NCBI GenBank assembly: GCA_012518475.1 | Contig: JAAYSB010000247.1 | Location: forward strand, 1 to 8,021 | Origin: Intrasporangiaceae bacterium | GTDB taxonomy: Bacteria > Actinomycetota > Actinomycetes > Actinomycetales > Dermatophilaceae | Length of the DNA: 8,021 nt | Direction of reading: 5' to 3' | In this document: one piece after another, positions 1 through 5,509 of the stretch | Layout: every line of letters begins with the position of its first letter | Numbering within the stretch: position 1 is the first letter of the stretch | The notes under the pieces: generated by a model | Database searches by the model: none | The model's input: only the letters and a program-made list of their open reading frames with translations | Told to the model about the DNA's origin: nothing | Program-made: the position numbers and the translations under genes

Positions 1-650
1 CCGCGGTTGCCGCCGCGCACAACACGGCCTCACTGAGGACCGCCGAGGCCGCCGGTCTGACCCGCATCGGTCGCCGGCAGCTGGCCGGGGATCCGGTGGA
101 GCTCGGGCCGGCTGTGCTGCTTCGGGCTCCTGCTGTCGAGGTCGTGCGAGAGTCGGGGTTCGTCGCCACGGCGCGGGCGGAGGTTCTCGACCTCTGGGTG
201 GGGGTGACCGAGGACGGGGGTGCGGTCGGCTTCGTGCCGGGTGACCCCAGGTCGGTGCACGAGGAGGCGCTCGCGGCGCATGAGTCGCAGATGCGGGCCG
301 GTGCTGCGGTGGCCGTGCTCCAGCGGTGCCCTGCGACCGGGGCGCTGCTCTCGATCGGCTGGCTCGTGGGGGAGGAATCGCCGCGGCATGCTCACCGGGC
401 CACCGCATACCGCATCATGAGCGACCCGGCCCACCGGGGACGGAACCTCGGCCGGCTGCAGGTGGCGGCGATGCACCGGGTGGCACGCGCGGACGGGGTG
501 GAGATGGTGCTGCTGACCGTGCGGGGAGGGCTGGGGCTGGAGGAGTTCTATGCGGGGTGCGGGTATGCGGAGGTCGGGCGGATTCCCGGTGGCATCCGGG
601 TCGCTCCGGGGGACGACCGCGATGACGTGCTCATGATGCGCAGGCTCTGA
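1..650 (+). CDS. GNAT family N-acetyltransferase, 5' end outside the window (possible tandem-GNAT protein)
   Basis: Reading frame 3 is open from the left edge to a TGA at 648-650. The complete GNAT-like part is about 184 residues from a GTG codon at 96. Its acetyl-CoA binding region reads MSDPAHRGRNLGRLQVAAMH (RGRNLGR is the Q/RxxGxG/A-like loop), followed by the strand VEMVLLTV and the C-terminal EEFYAGCGYAEVGRI typical of GNAT folds (FYxxxGF-like). These proteins move an acetyl group from acetyl-CoA to an amine; the substrate cannot be told. The frame upstream of GTG 96 is not junk: it encodes HNTASLRTAEAAGLTRIGRR, which resembles the usual C-terminal end of another GNAT domain (N-x-AS-x-R-x-AE-x-AGF). 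I therefore take the GTG as internal and the gene as entering from the left, possibly with two GNAT domains. The alternative is a short gene starting at 96, with a GGGG at 87-90 as a poor ribosome binding site. Family call is solid; substrate and start are not. Confidence 0.75.
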   Translation, partial: AVAAAHNTASLRTAEAAGLTRIGRRQLAGDPVELGPAVLLRAPAVEVVRESGFVATARAEVLDLWVGVTEDGGAVGFVPGDPRSVHEEALAAHESQMRAGAAVAVLQRCPATGALLSIGWLVGEESPRHAHRATAYRIMSDPAHRGRNLGRLQVAAMHRVARADGVEMVLLTVRGGLGLEEFYAGCGYAEVGRIPGGIRVAPGDDRDDVLMMRRL

Positions 651-662
651 CTGCCGCGACGA

Positions 663-674
663 CAGGCGTGCCTG
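663..674. repeat. Short inverted repeat downstream of the GNAT gene
   Basis: CAGGC (663-667) and GCCTG (670-674) are separated by GT, 13 bases after the GNAT stop codon. The loop is too small for a good hairpin and no T-run follows, so it is at best a weak transcript end or a small protein-binding palindrome. Confidence 0.25.
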
Positions 675-710
675 ATGTGGATGGCGGCGGGCGGTGTCGG
701 TCCGGGCGTC

Positions 711-722
711 TAGGGTGGAGAG
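711..722 (+). promoter_or_regulatory. dinG -10 element, probably leaderless start
   Basis: TAGGGT at 711-716 fits the actinobacterial -10 pattern TAnnnT and lies 6 bases before the ATG at 723. A transcript starting at the usual distance would begin at the A of the start codon. I see no convincing -35 about 17-18 bases upstream. The same bases also offer AGGG (712-715), 7 bases before the ATG, as a ribosome binding site for any longer transcript, so the element may serve both roles. Confidence 0.5.
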
Positions 723-3014
723 ATGCCGGACCTCGACGCTCTGCTGCACGCCGCGGTCACGGACCTCGGGGGGACCGAGCGGCCCGGGCAGACCGAGATG
801 GCGACGTCCGTGGCACGTGCGATCGAGACCGGCGAGCACCTGCTCGTCCAGGCTGGGACCGGCACCGGCAAGTCCCTCGCCTACCTCGTGCCGTCGATCG
901 CCCACGCGATGGAGACCGGGAAGCCGGTGATCGTGGCAACGGCGACGATCGCGCTCCAGGGGCAGATCGTCGACCGGGACATGCCCCGGCTCGCGACGGC
1001 ACTGACCCCGTTGCTGGGGCGGCGGCCGACCTTCGCGATCGTCAAGGGCCGGCGCAACTATGTCTGCAAGAACAAGCTCGCCGGCGGGTTCCCCGACGAG
1101 GAGGACATGCTCTTCGGCGCTGACCGGGTCGACACGAACCTGTCCGTCCGGGAGGCCGAGGCCAAGCGGGTGCGCGAGTGGGCGGAGGAGACCGAGACCG
1201 GTGACCGTGACGACCTTGTCCCCGGCGTGAGCGACCGGGTCTGGCGGGCCCACTCCGTCTCCGCCGAGGAGTGCCTCGGGCAGCGGTGCCCGATGGTGAG
1301 CGAGTGCTTCGTCGAGCAGGCCCGAGCGGCCGCGCACGAGGTGGACGTGGTCGTCACGAACCACTCGTTCATGGCCATCGACTCCTTCGAGGGCCGGTTC
1401 ATGCTGCCCGAGCACGACACCCTCGTCATCGACGAGGCCCACGAGCTCGTCGACCGGGTCACCTCGACGATCAAGGACGAGCTGTGGCCCGGGGCTGTGC
1501 GCGGCGCGGTGAAGCGGGCGAGCCGCTTCCTCGACGACGACCGGCTCGAGGACGCGGCTGAGGCGCTCGCCGGTGCCCTGGAGCCGTTGGGCGAGGGGCG
1601 GCTGCAGAGCGGGATCCCGGACGCGCTTGCCATGGCGCTCGCCCAGGTGCGGGATGCTGCCCGGTCGGCGCTCTCGCAGGTCAAGCCTGAGGACAGCAAG
1701 GAGATCGACGGGGCCCGACAGGTGGCCATGGCTGCACTCGAGGAGGTCTTCGACAACGCCGAGCGGGTGCTGGAGGAACGCGATCTCGACGTCGTCTGGG
1801 TCTCCGAGGAGCAGTGGCGCGGGAAGGTGCTGCATGTCGCGCCGATGAGCGTGGCCGTCCTACTCCGCGACAAGGTCTTCAGCGACCGCACGGTCATCCT
1901 CACGTCGGCCACGCTCGAGCTGGGCGGCAGCTTCGACACCGTCGCGGGCACGATGGGGCTGCGGGGTGAGGGAGCGCCGTCATGGACCGGGCTCGATGTG
2001 GGCTCGCCGTTCGACTACGGCCAGCAGGCCATCGCCTATGTCGCCTCGCACCTGCCGGCCTATGGTCGCGACGGCATGCCGGACGAGTTCCTCGACGAGA
2101 TCGAGATGCTCGTGCGTGCGGCGGGGGGTCGGACCCTCGGGCTGTTCTCCTCGATGCGTGCCGCCAAGTACGCGGCCGAGATCATGCGGGCCCGCTTCGA
2201 CGCAGACCCGAGTGGGATCACGTTCCTGTGCCAGGGCGAGGACCAAATGACCACCCTCGTGCGGGCGTTCGCCAAGGACGCGCGCGTGTGCCTCTTCGGG
2301 ACGCTGACGCTGTGGCAGGGTGTGGACGTGCCCGGCTCGGCGTGCCAGCTCGTCATCATCGACCGGATCCCGTTCCCGCGGCCGGACGACCCGATCACCT
2401 CGGCGAGGTCCCAGGTCATCGCGGAGCGCGGCGGCAATGGCTTCATGTCGGTCTCCGCGCCCCACGCCGCGCTGCGGCTCGCCCAGGGTGCCGGCCGGCT
2501 CATCCGGCGAGCCGACGACCGGGGCATCGTCGCCTTCCTCGACAACCGGATGATGACCGCTCGCTATGCCGGGTTCCTCCAGAAGTCACTGCCGCCGTTC
2601 TTCCCCACAACGGACCAGGCCCTCGTCGTCGGGGCACTGCGTCGTCTCGACGAGAGTGCCCCCGAGCCGCTAGCGGTGCACGATCCGCCGCCGCGCACAC
2701 TCTCGGGGCGTTCGGCGATGCCGACTGCCGCGGTCACGACTCCGGCTGAGACCGCGGTTGACTCCGAGGCTGCCGGGTCATCCGGGCCCGTCGCTTCCGA
2801 TCCGCCGCCGGTCGCCGGTTCCCGCACTGCGGTGACGCGCGGCGAGGCATGGAGCGACCAGGAGGACGAGGAGCTGCGGGACGGTCTCGACATCGGGCTC
2901 GATGCCACCACCATCGCCGAGCAGCTCGAGAAGTCGGTCGAGGCGGTCGAGGCGCGGATCGCGGCCCTGGGGCTGACCGTGTCCGATGACCAGGAGTCGT
3001 TCTCCTTCGAGTGA
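723..3014 (+). CDS. dinG: ATP-dependent DNA helicase DinG (XPD-like, iron-sulfur)
   Basis: A 763-residue superfamily 2 helicase of the XPD/DinG group, which in studied members unwinds DNA 5' to 3' and helps resolve R-loops and damaged forks. Visible motifs: Q-motif-like RPGQ (20-23); Walker A AGTGTGKS (44-51); Ia-like region VATATIALQGQ (71-81); four cysteines C115, C184, C189 and C195, placed as in the 4Fe-4S domain; DEAH box IDEAH (236-240); motif III SAT (395-397); motif V region GTLTLWQGVDVPG (526-538); motif VI QGAGRLIRR (588-596). The core ends near residue 640. It is followed by a Pro/Ala/Ser/Thr-rich linker (about 645-706) and a C-terminal helical segment (708-751), WSDQEDEELRDGL...TIAEQL...AVEARIAALGL, which looks like a Myb/SANT or helix-turn-helix tail. 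The ATG at 723 is chosen because it gives the full Q motif and has a -10 and ribosome binding site directly upstream. No LexA-type box is visible in 651-722, so SOS control is not supported here. The YoaA paralogue group is the only realistic alternative name. Confidence 0.93.
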   Translation: MPDLDALLHAAVTDLGGTERPGQTEMATSVARAIETGEHLLVQAGTGTGKSLAYLVPSIAHAMETGKPVIVATATIALQGQIVDRDMPRLATALTPLLGRRPTFAIVKGRRNYVCKNKLAGGFPDEEDMLFGADRVDTNLSVREAEAKRVREWAEETETGDRDDLVPGVSDRVWRAHSVSAEECLGQRCPMVSECFVEQARAAAHEVDVVVTNHSFMAIDSFEGRFMLPEHDTLVIDEAHELVDRVTSTIKDELWPGAVRGAVKRASRFLDDDRLEDAAEALAGALEPLGEGRLQSGIPDALAMALAQVRDAARSALSQVKPEDSKEIDGARQVAMAALEEVFDNAERVLEERDLDVVWVSEEQWRGKVLHVAPMSVAVLLRDKVFSDRTVILTSATLELGGSFDTVAGTMGLRGEGAPSWTGLDVGSPFDYGQQAIAYVASHLPAYGRDGMPDEFLDEIEMLVRAAGGRTLGLFSSMRAAKYAAEIMRARFDADPSGITFLCQGEDQMTTLVRAFAKDARVCLFGTLTLWQGVDVPGSACQLVIIDRIPFPRPDDPITSARSQVIAERGGNGFMSVSAPHAALRLAQGAGRLIRRADDRGIVAFLDNRMMTARYAGFLQKSLPPFFPTTDQALVVGALRRLDESAPEPLAVHDPPPRTLSGRSAMPTAAVTTPAETAVDSEAAGSSGPVASDPPPVAGSRTAVTRGEAWSDQEDEELRDGLDIGLDATTIAEQLEKSVEAVEARIAALGLTVSDDQESFSFE

Positions 3015-3091
3015 GCGCGACCAGGTGTCAGCGGGGAGGGGCAGCAGGCGCGGGCGGGCAGGTGTCGGTGTGGCATGGCAGGCTTGTCCGC

Positions 3092-4057
3092 GTGGCCCCA
3101 CTCGTCCTCATCTCCGGACCGGAGACCCTCCTCATCGACCGCGGCGTCGAGCGCGTGCTGGCCCAGGCGAAGCAGGCGAGTGACGACCTCGAGGTGGTCC
3201 GGCTCTACGGCGCGACCTATGAGGCCGGCGAGCTCATGCTCCAGGCCAGCCCCTCACTCTTCGGCGGCGACAAGCTGCTCCTCGTGCGCGACCTCGATGA
3301 GGCGACCGACGAGCTCATCGAGGACCTCGACACCTACCTCAAGGCCCCGGACCCGAGCGTCGGCCTCGTCGTCACCCACAAGGGCGGCAACCGGGGCAAG
3401 CGAATCCTCGATGCCCTGAAGAAGGCCAAGGCCGAGGTCATCAATGCCCCGGCGGTCAAGTCCGACCGCGACAAGATCGACTTCGCCGCCCGCGAGTTCA
3501 GCGGTGCCGGGCGCCAGGCCCGACCGGATGCCGTTCACGCCCTCGTCGAGGCGGTGGGCACGGACCTGCGTGAGCTCGCCTCGGCCTGCCAGCAGCTCAT
3601 CTCCGACACGCAGGGCGTCATCGACCTCGACCTCGTGACGACCTATCACGCGGGCAAGGTCGAGGCGACCGGCTTCCGCGTTGCCGATGCTGCCCTGGCC
3701 GGCAATACGGGGGAGGCCCTGCGGCTCTTCCGGCACGCGCTCGCCGTCGGGGTCGACCCGGTGCCGATCGTGGCCGTCCTTGCCTCCCAGCTCCGCCAGC
3801 TCGTCAAGGTCGAGGCCGCCGGCCGCGGCCGCGCCGCCGACATCGCCCGACAGGTCGGCCTGGCGCCCTGGCAGGTCGAGAAGTCCTGGCGCACGCTGAA
3901 CGGCTGGGACTCCGAGGGCCTCGGCCAGAGCATCCAGGCTGTGGCGGCTGCCGACTTCGAGGTCAAGGGTGGGGGAGCGGCCGGTCACGGCCGGGCTCCC
4001 GAGTACGCCGTCGAGCGCGCCATCCTCACGATCACGAGCGAGCGTCGCCGCCGCTGA
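3092..4057 (+). CDS. holA: DNA polymerase III subunit delta
   Basis: A 321-residue protein matching HolA, the delta subunit that opens the sliding clamp within the replicative clamp loader. Seen in the sequence: N-terminal LVLISGPETLLIDRGVERVL (4-23), a degenerate AAA+ start in which the usual Walker A is lost; ASPSLFGGDKLLLVRD (52-67), matching the conserved SLF-x-x-x-R/K-x-V segment; TDLRELASACQQLI (157-170); and a C-terminal helical collar with LFRHALAVGVDPVPIVAVLASQLRQL (212-237) and AVAAADFEVKGGG (283-295). The GTG at 3092 is preferred because the family begins almost directly with this motif and actinobacterial members are about 315-330 residues. In-frame GTGs at 3011, 3062 and 3068 would add up to 27 residues that look like non-coding filler. 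The GTG at 3011 overlaps the dinG stop, so coupling to dinG cannot be fully excluded. No Shine-Dalgarno lies just before 3092; a weak -10-like CAGGCT (3079-3084) might give a leaderless message. Confidence 0.92.
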   Translation: MAPLVLISGPETLLIDRGVERVLAQAKQASDDLEVVRLYGATYEAGELMLQASPSLFGGDKLLLVRDLDEATDELIEDLDTYLKAPDPSVGLVVTHKGGNRGKRILDALKKAKAEVINAPAVKSDRDKIDFAAREFSGAGRQARPDAVHALVEAVGTDLRELASACQQLISDTQGVIDLDLVTTYHAGKVEATGFRVADAALAGNTGEALRLFRHALAVGVDPVPIVAVLASQLRQLVKVEAAGRGRAADIARQVGLAPWQVEKSWRTLNGWDSEGLGQSIQAVAAADFEVKGGGAAGHGRAPEYAVERAILTITSERRRR

Positions 4058-4086
4058 GCCGCTCCCTGTGGCCTCGGCGCCCCTGG

Positions 4087-4115
4087 CGAGACGCGGGGTT
4101 CGTGCCGAGACGCGG
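4087..4115. repeat. 10-bp direct repeat, 19-bp period
   Basis: CGAGACGCGG occurs at 4087-4096 and again at 4106-4115, start to start 19 bp (close to two helical turns), just after holA. It could be a tandem protein-binding site or chance in GC-rich DNA; nothing else identifies it. Confidence 0.3.
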
Positions 4116-4127
4116 CCTCCCACGATC

Positions 4128-4149
4128 CTGCGGCGCCATATCGCCGCAG
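4128..4149 (+). terminator. Stem-loop after holA, possible weak terminator
   Basis: CTGCGGCG (4128-4135) and CGCCGCAG (4142-4149) form a perfect 8-bp GC-rich stem with the 6-base loop CCATAT, 70 bases after the holA stop. No T-run follows, so a classic intrinsic terminator is not certain, although T-poor hairpins are commonly proposed as terminators in high-GC actinobacteria. It would separate holA from rpsT transcription. Confidence 0.4.
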
Positions 4150-4207
4150 CCGCTGCATGCGCCGCGCGTCGGGGAGACCACCGCAACCACCGGCCGGCGC
4201 CGACCAC

Positions 4208-4235
4208 GGGAGGGGTGAGGCGCGGGGGAGGGGTG
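4208..4235 (+). repeat. G-rich repeat with quadruplex pattern upstream of the rpsT promoter
   Basis: GGGAGGGGTG is present twice (4208-4217 and 4226-4235, 18 bp apart). Four G-runs on the + strand (4208-4210, 4212-4215, 4224-4228, 4230-4233) with loops of 1, 8 and 1 bases satisfy a relaxed G-quadruplex pattern. The block ends 25 bases before the -35 element of rpsT. Any function is inference; base composition alone makes such runs more likely here. Confidence 0.35.
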
Positions 4236-4259
4236 CGCGAGGCATACCCCATCGGCGTT

Positions 4260-4289
4260 TTGATCCGGCGGCCTCGCCGCTGCTAGATT
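4260..4289 (+). promoter_or_regulatory. rpsT promoter
   Basis: TTGATC (4260-4265) and TAGATT (4284-4289) are separated by 18 bases and match the -35 TTGACA and -10 TAnnnT patterns of housekeeping sigma factors. Transcription would begin near 4296, giving a 5' leader of about 160 nt before the S20 start. This is the best-formed conventional two-element promoter in the window, as expected for a ribosomal protein gene. Confidence 0.7.
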
Positions 4290-4295
4290 TGCTCC

Positions 4296-4456
4296 TTGCG
4301 TGTGCGTTCTAGGTCGTGCGCGCACGAAAACCGCATCACCACGAGCAGCCGTTTCAACGACGGTGCCCCACGCCGGTGTCCCACGACTGCTCCTGCCGCC
4401 CTCTACGGCATGCCTCATCGAGGCGAAGACCTAACAACGAAAGCGAAAGATCACCA
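4296..4456 (+). other. Long structured 5' leader of rpsT
   Basis: The stretch between the predicted start of transcription and the S20 start codon holds several structures. There is a perfect 14-bp palindrome, TCGTGCGCGCACGA (4314-4327). A near-tandem 13-mer follows, with GGTGCCCCACG (4362-4372) and GGTGTCCCACG (4375-4385). Two small hairpins come next: GCCG/CGGC (4395-4398 with 4406-4409) and GCCTC/GAGGC (4412-4416 with 4420-4424). A doubled CGAAAG (4438-4443 and 4444-4449) sits at the ribosome binding site. Ribosomal protein leaders are often autoregulatory, and S20 is autoregulated in E. coli; whether this one is cannot be read from a single sequence. Confidence 0.4.
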
Positions 4457-4717
4457 GTGGCAAACATCAAGTCCCAGCTCAAGCGGATCAAGACGAACCG
4501 CGCGGCCACCGAGCGCAACAAGGCCGTCAAGTCCGAGATCCGCACGTGGGCCCGCAAGGTCCGCGAGGCTGCCGACGCCGGCAACGCCGACGAGGCGCGT
4601 GAGTTCCTGGCCACCGCGAGCAAGAAGCTCGACAAGGCCGTGAGCAAGGGCGTCATCCACAAGAACCAGGCCGCCAACAAGAAGTCGGCCCTGGCCAAGC
4701 GCGTCGCCGAGCTCTGA
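4457..4717 (+). CDS. rpsT: 30S ribosomal protein S20
   Basis: An 86-residue, very basic protein that matches bacterial S20, which binds 16S rRNA in the body of the small subunit. The diagnostic N-terminus ANIKSQLKRIKTNRAATERN and the C-terminal GVIHKNQAANKKSALAKRVAEL are both present and complete, and the length is the family norm (about 86-88). The start is GTG at 4457; the frame stays open upstream, but those codons encode no S20-like sequence. The ribosome binding site is unusual: GAAAG at 4445-4449, 7 bases before the GTG, pairs with the CUUUC part of the anti-Shine-Dalgarno rather than the usual GGAGG. It has its own promoter (4260-4289) and terminator (4770-4805), so it is probably monocistronic. 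A GTG start combined with a weak site and a structured leader suggests translational control, which is inference. Confidence 0.97.
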   Translation: MANIKSQLKRIKTNRAATERNKAVKSEIRTWARKVREAADAGNADEAREFLATASKKLDKAVSKGVIHKNQAANKKSALAKRVAEL

Positions 4718-4729
4718 TCTCTGCAGATC
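4716..4729 (+). repeat. Small hairpin overlapping the rpsT stop codon
   Basis: GATCT (4716-4720) and AGATC (4725-4729) pair around the loop CTGC, starting inside the TGA stop codon of rpsT. A second small stem CGCCG/CGGCG surrounds 4737-4752. These probably protect or fold the 3' end of the message ahead of the main terminator. Confidence 0.35.
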
Positions 4730-4769
4730 GGGTATGCGCCGCGCAACCGGCGTAGCCCCGACACCTGAC

Positions 4770-4805
4770 CGGCCGGTCACCTGAGTCCAGGTGACCGGCC
4801 GTTCT
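4770..4805 (+). terminator. rpsT intrinsic terminator
   Basis: CGGCCGGTCACCTG (4770-4783) and its exact complement CAGGTGACCGGCCG (4788-4801) form a perfect 14-bp stem with the 4-base loop AGTC, followed by the short T-rich tail TTCT. It lies 52 bases after the S20 stop. The stem is symmetrical, so it may also stop transcription arriving from the minus-strand gene, although that strand has no T-tail. Confidence 0.85.
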
Positions 4806-4828
4806 GCTGCCCGGACTCAGCTCCCCCA

Positions 4829-4905
4829 CTCAGGGCGGGAACTGCGGTCTTCGCCTAGGAAAGTTCCCTGTGCGAAGTCGCGCTTTCCCGCCTGAGGCGG
4901 GAAAG
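4829..4905. repeat. Long imperfect inverted repeat overlapping a perfect 10-bp hairpin
   Basis: The outer arms CTCAGGGCGGGAA (4829-4841) and TTCCCGCCTGAG (4885-4896) are complementary apart from one extra G. Inside them CTTCGC (4849-4854) pairs with GCGAAG (4872-4877), and AGGAA (4857-4861) faces TTCCCT (4864-4869). The whole 4829-4896 block can fold as one long, bulged hairpin. Competing with it, CTTTCCCGCC (4883-4892) pairs perfectly with GGCGGGAAAG (4896-4905) around the loop TGA. The block lies between convergent genes, 19 bases past the stop of the minus-strand gene, and probably includes its transcript end. No flanking target duplication is evident. Confidence 0.55.
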
Positions 4906-4923
4906 GTGAGGCGACCCACCTGC

Positions 4924-5457
4924 TCAACTAAGGGCGGCCTCGACGGCGGCCGCGACCTCGGTGAAGACGGCCTCGTCGAGCACGGCGCCCTCGCGGCGGA
5001 TCGCGTCGGGGGCGATGCGCAGAATGCGGTTGACCCGCGCCTCGCTGGGGCGGCCGCGGTGGTCCCAGGCCCCGGAACCGATGTCGATCCAGATGCGCCC
5101 CTGGCGGAGCTCATGGGCGGCGTTGCGGTCGCGGTCCTTGCTCGTGAGCTGGAGCGCGAGCAGCCAGGGGCCGTCGTGACCGATGAGCAGGACGGGGCGG
5201 TCCTTGCCCCTCGTGTGGTCCTCCTCGTACGGCACCCAGGCCCAGACGATCTCGCCGGGGTCGGGCTCGCCGTCGGGGTGGGGGTCGTAGACGATCGAGA
5301 CCGGTCCGTCGAAGTCACCGGGATAGGCAGGCGCCTCGAGGGTCGCGGGCCCGCTGCCGTCCCGAGGGGAGGGCGTCGATGCTGGTCGGCGGGGGTGCAG
5401 GACCTGCTCGAGTCCCTTCTTGAGCAGGCGGAGGACGCGGGGTGGGACGGTCGGCAT
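4924..5457 (-). CDS. PemK/MazF-family (CcdB-fold) protein, no antitoxin seen
   Basis: A 177-residue protein with a C-terminal PemK/MazF-like domain. The first strand PGEIVWAWVPYEED (67-80) is followed by GKDRPVLLIG (84-93), with the conserved Arg-Pro (R87-P88), and then LLALQLTSKD (99-108), with the Thr-Ser pair (T105-S106) at the place of the MazF active-site threonine. Further on are WIDIGSGAWD (123-132) and VNRILRIAP (142-150). MazF and PemK toxins cut RNA at short sequences; many actinobacterial proteins of this longer form stand alone and their activity is unproven. Residues 1-66 are an extension: a short basic helix (7-20), a Pro/Ser-rich linker, then YDPHPDGEPD. Neither side carries a small antitoxin-like gene: upstream is the divergent iron operon, downstream the convergent rpsT. 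The ATG at 5457 is directly preceded by a -10-like hexamer. Fold call is firm; calling it a toxin is not. Confidence 0.85.
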   Translation of the reverse strand: MPTVPPRVLRLLKKGLEQVLHPRRPASTPSPRDGSGPATLEAPAYPGDFDGPVSIVYDPHPDGEPDPGEIVWAWVPYEEDHTRGKDRPVLLIGHDGPWLLALQLTSKDRDRNAAHELRQGRIWIDIGSGAWDHRGRPSEARVNRILRIAPDAIRREGAVLDEAVFTEVAAAVEAALS

Positions 5458-5469
5458 ACAGCCAGTCTA
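5458..5469 (-). promoter_or_regulatory. -10 element of the PemK/MazF-like gene, probably leaderless
   Basis: On the minus strand TAGACT (5469 down to 5464) is followed by 6 bases and then the ATG at 5457, placing the likely first transcribed base at the start codon. No clear -35 is visible; the region where it would fall (about 5487-5493) is covered by the iron box. Confidence 0.5.
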
Positions 5470-5479
5470 TGAGGTCGAG

Positions 5480-5509
5480 TTGTGAGGTTAGGCGAACCTT
5501 AGTTACCGT
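5480..5509 (+). promoter_or_regulatory. Promoter of the iron ABC transporter operon
   Basis: TACCGT at 5504-5509 fits the -10 pattern TAnnnT and ends 6 bases before the ATG at 5516, so the message is probably leaderless. TTGTGA at 5480-5485, with an 18-base spacer, is a fair -35 (4 of 6 to TTGACA). No Shine-Dalgarno is present before the ATG, which agrees with a leaderless start. Confidence 0.6.
5483..5501. promoter_or_regulatory. DtxR/IdeR-type iron box
   Basis: TGAGGTTAGGCGAACCTTA agrees at 16 of 19 positions with TTAGGTTAGGCTAACCTAA, the consensus I recall for DtxR, IdeR and DmdR operators. The core AGGTTAG-x-x-AACCT is intact and dyad-symmetric. It overlaps the -35 and fills most of the spacer of the iron operon promoter, the classic position for repression by the iron-loaded regulator. 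It also covers the expected -35 region of the divergent PemK/MazF-like gene. Confidence 0.85.

Noticed and set aside
651..722. Possible LexA (SOS) box upstream of dinG
   Set aside because: No CGAAC-N4-GTTCG-like palindrome is present; the only palindrome, CAGGC/GCCTG at 663-674, does not fit.
30..1835. A 601-codon open frame on the minus strand across the GNAT and dinG genes
   Set aside because: It is the GC-rich antisense shadow of dinG: low-complexity Arg/Pro/His/Gly composition, no recognisable domain, while the plus strand encodes a complete helicase.
3022..3066. 8-base direct repeat CAGGTGTC at 3022-3029 and 3059-3066 between dinG and holA
   Set aside because: Short, with unremarkable spacing, and reasonably expected by chance at this base composition.
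3254..4252. A 332-codon minus-strand frame over holA and its 3' gap
   Set aside because: Antisense to a complete holA, with Asp/Gly/Leu/Val-rich filler and no motif.
4829..4905. Reading the long inverted repeat as an insertion sequence or miniature transposon
   Set aside because: Too short, no target-site duplication or transposase remnant seen, and its position between convergent genes is better explained by transcript-end structure. Multiple genomic copies would reopen this.
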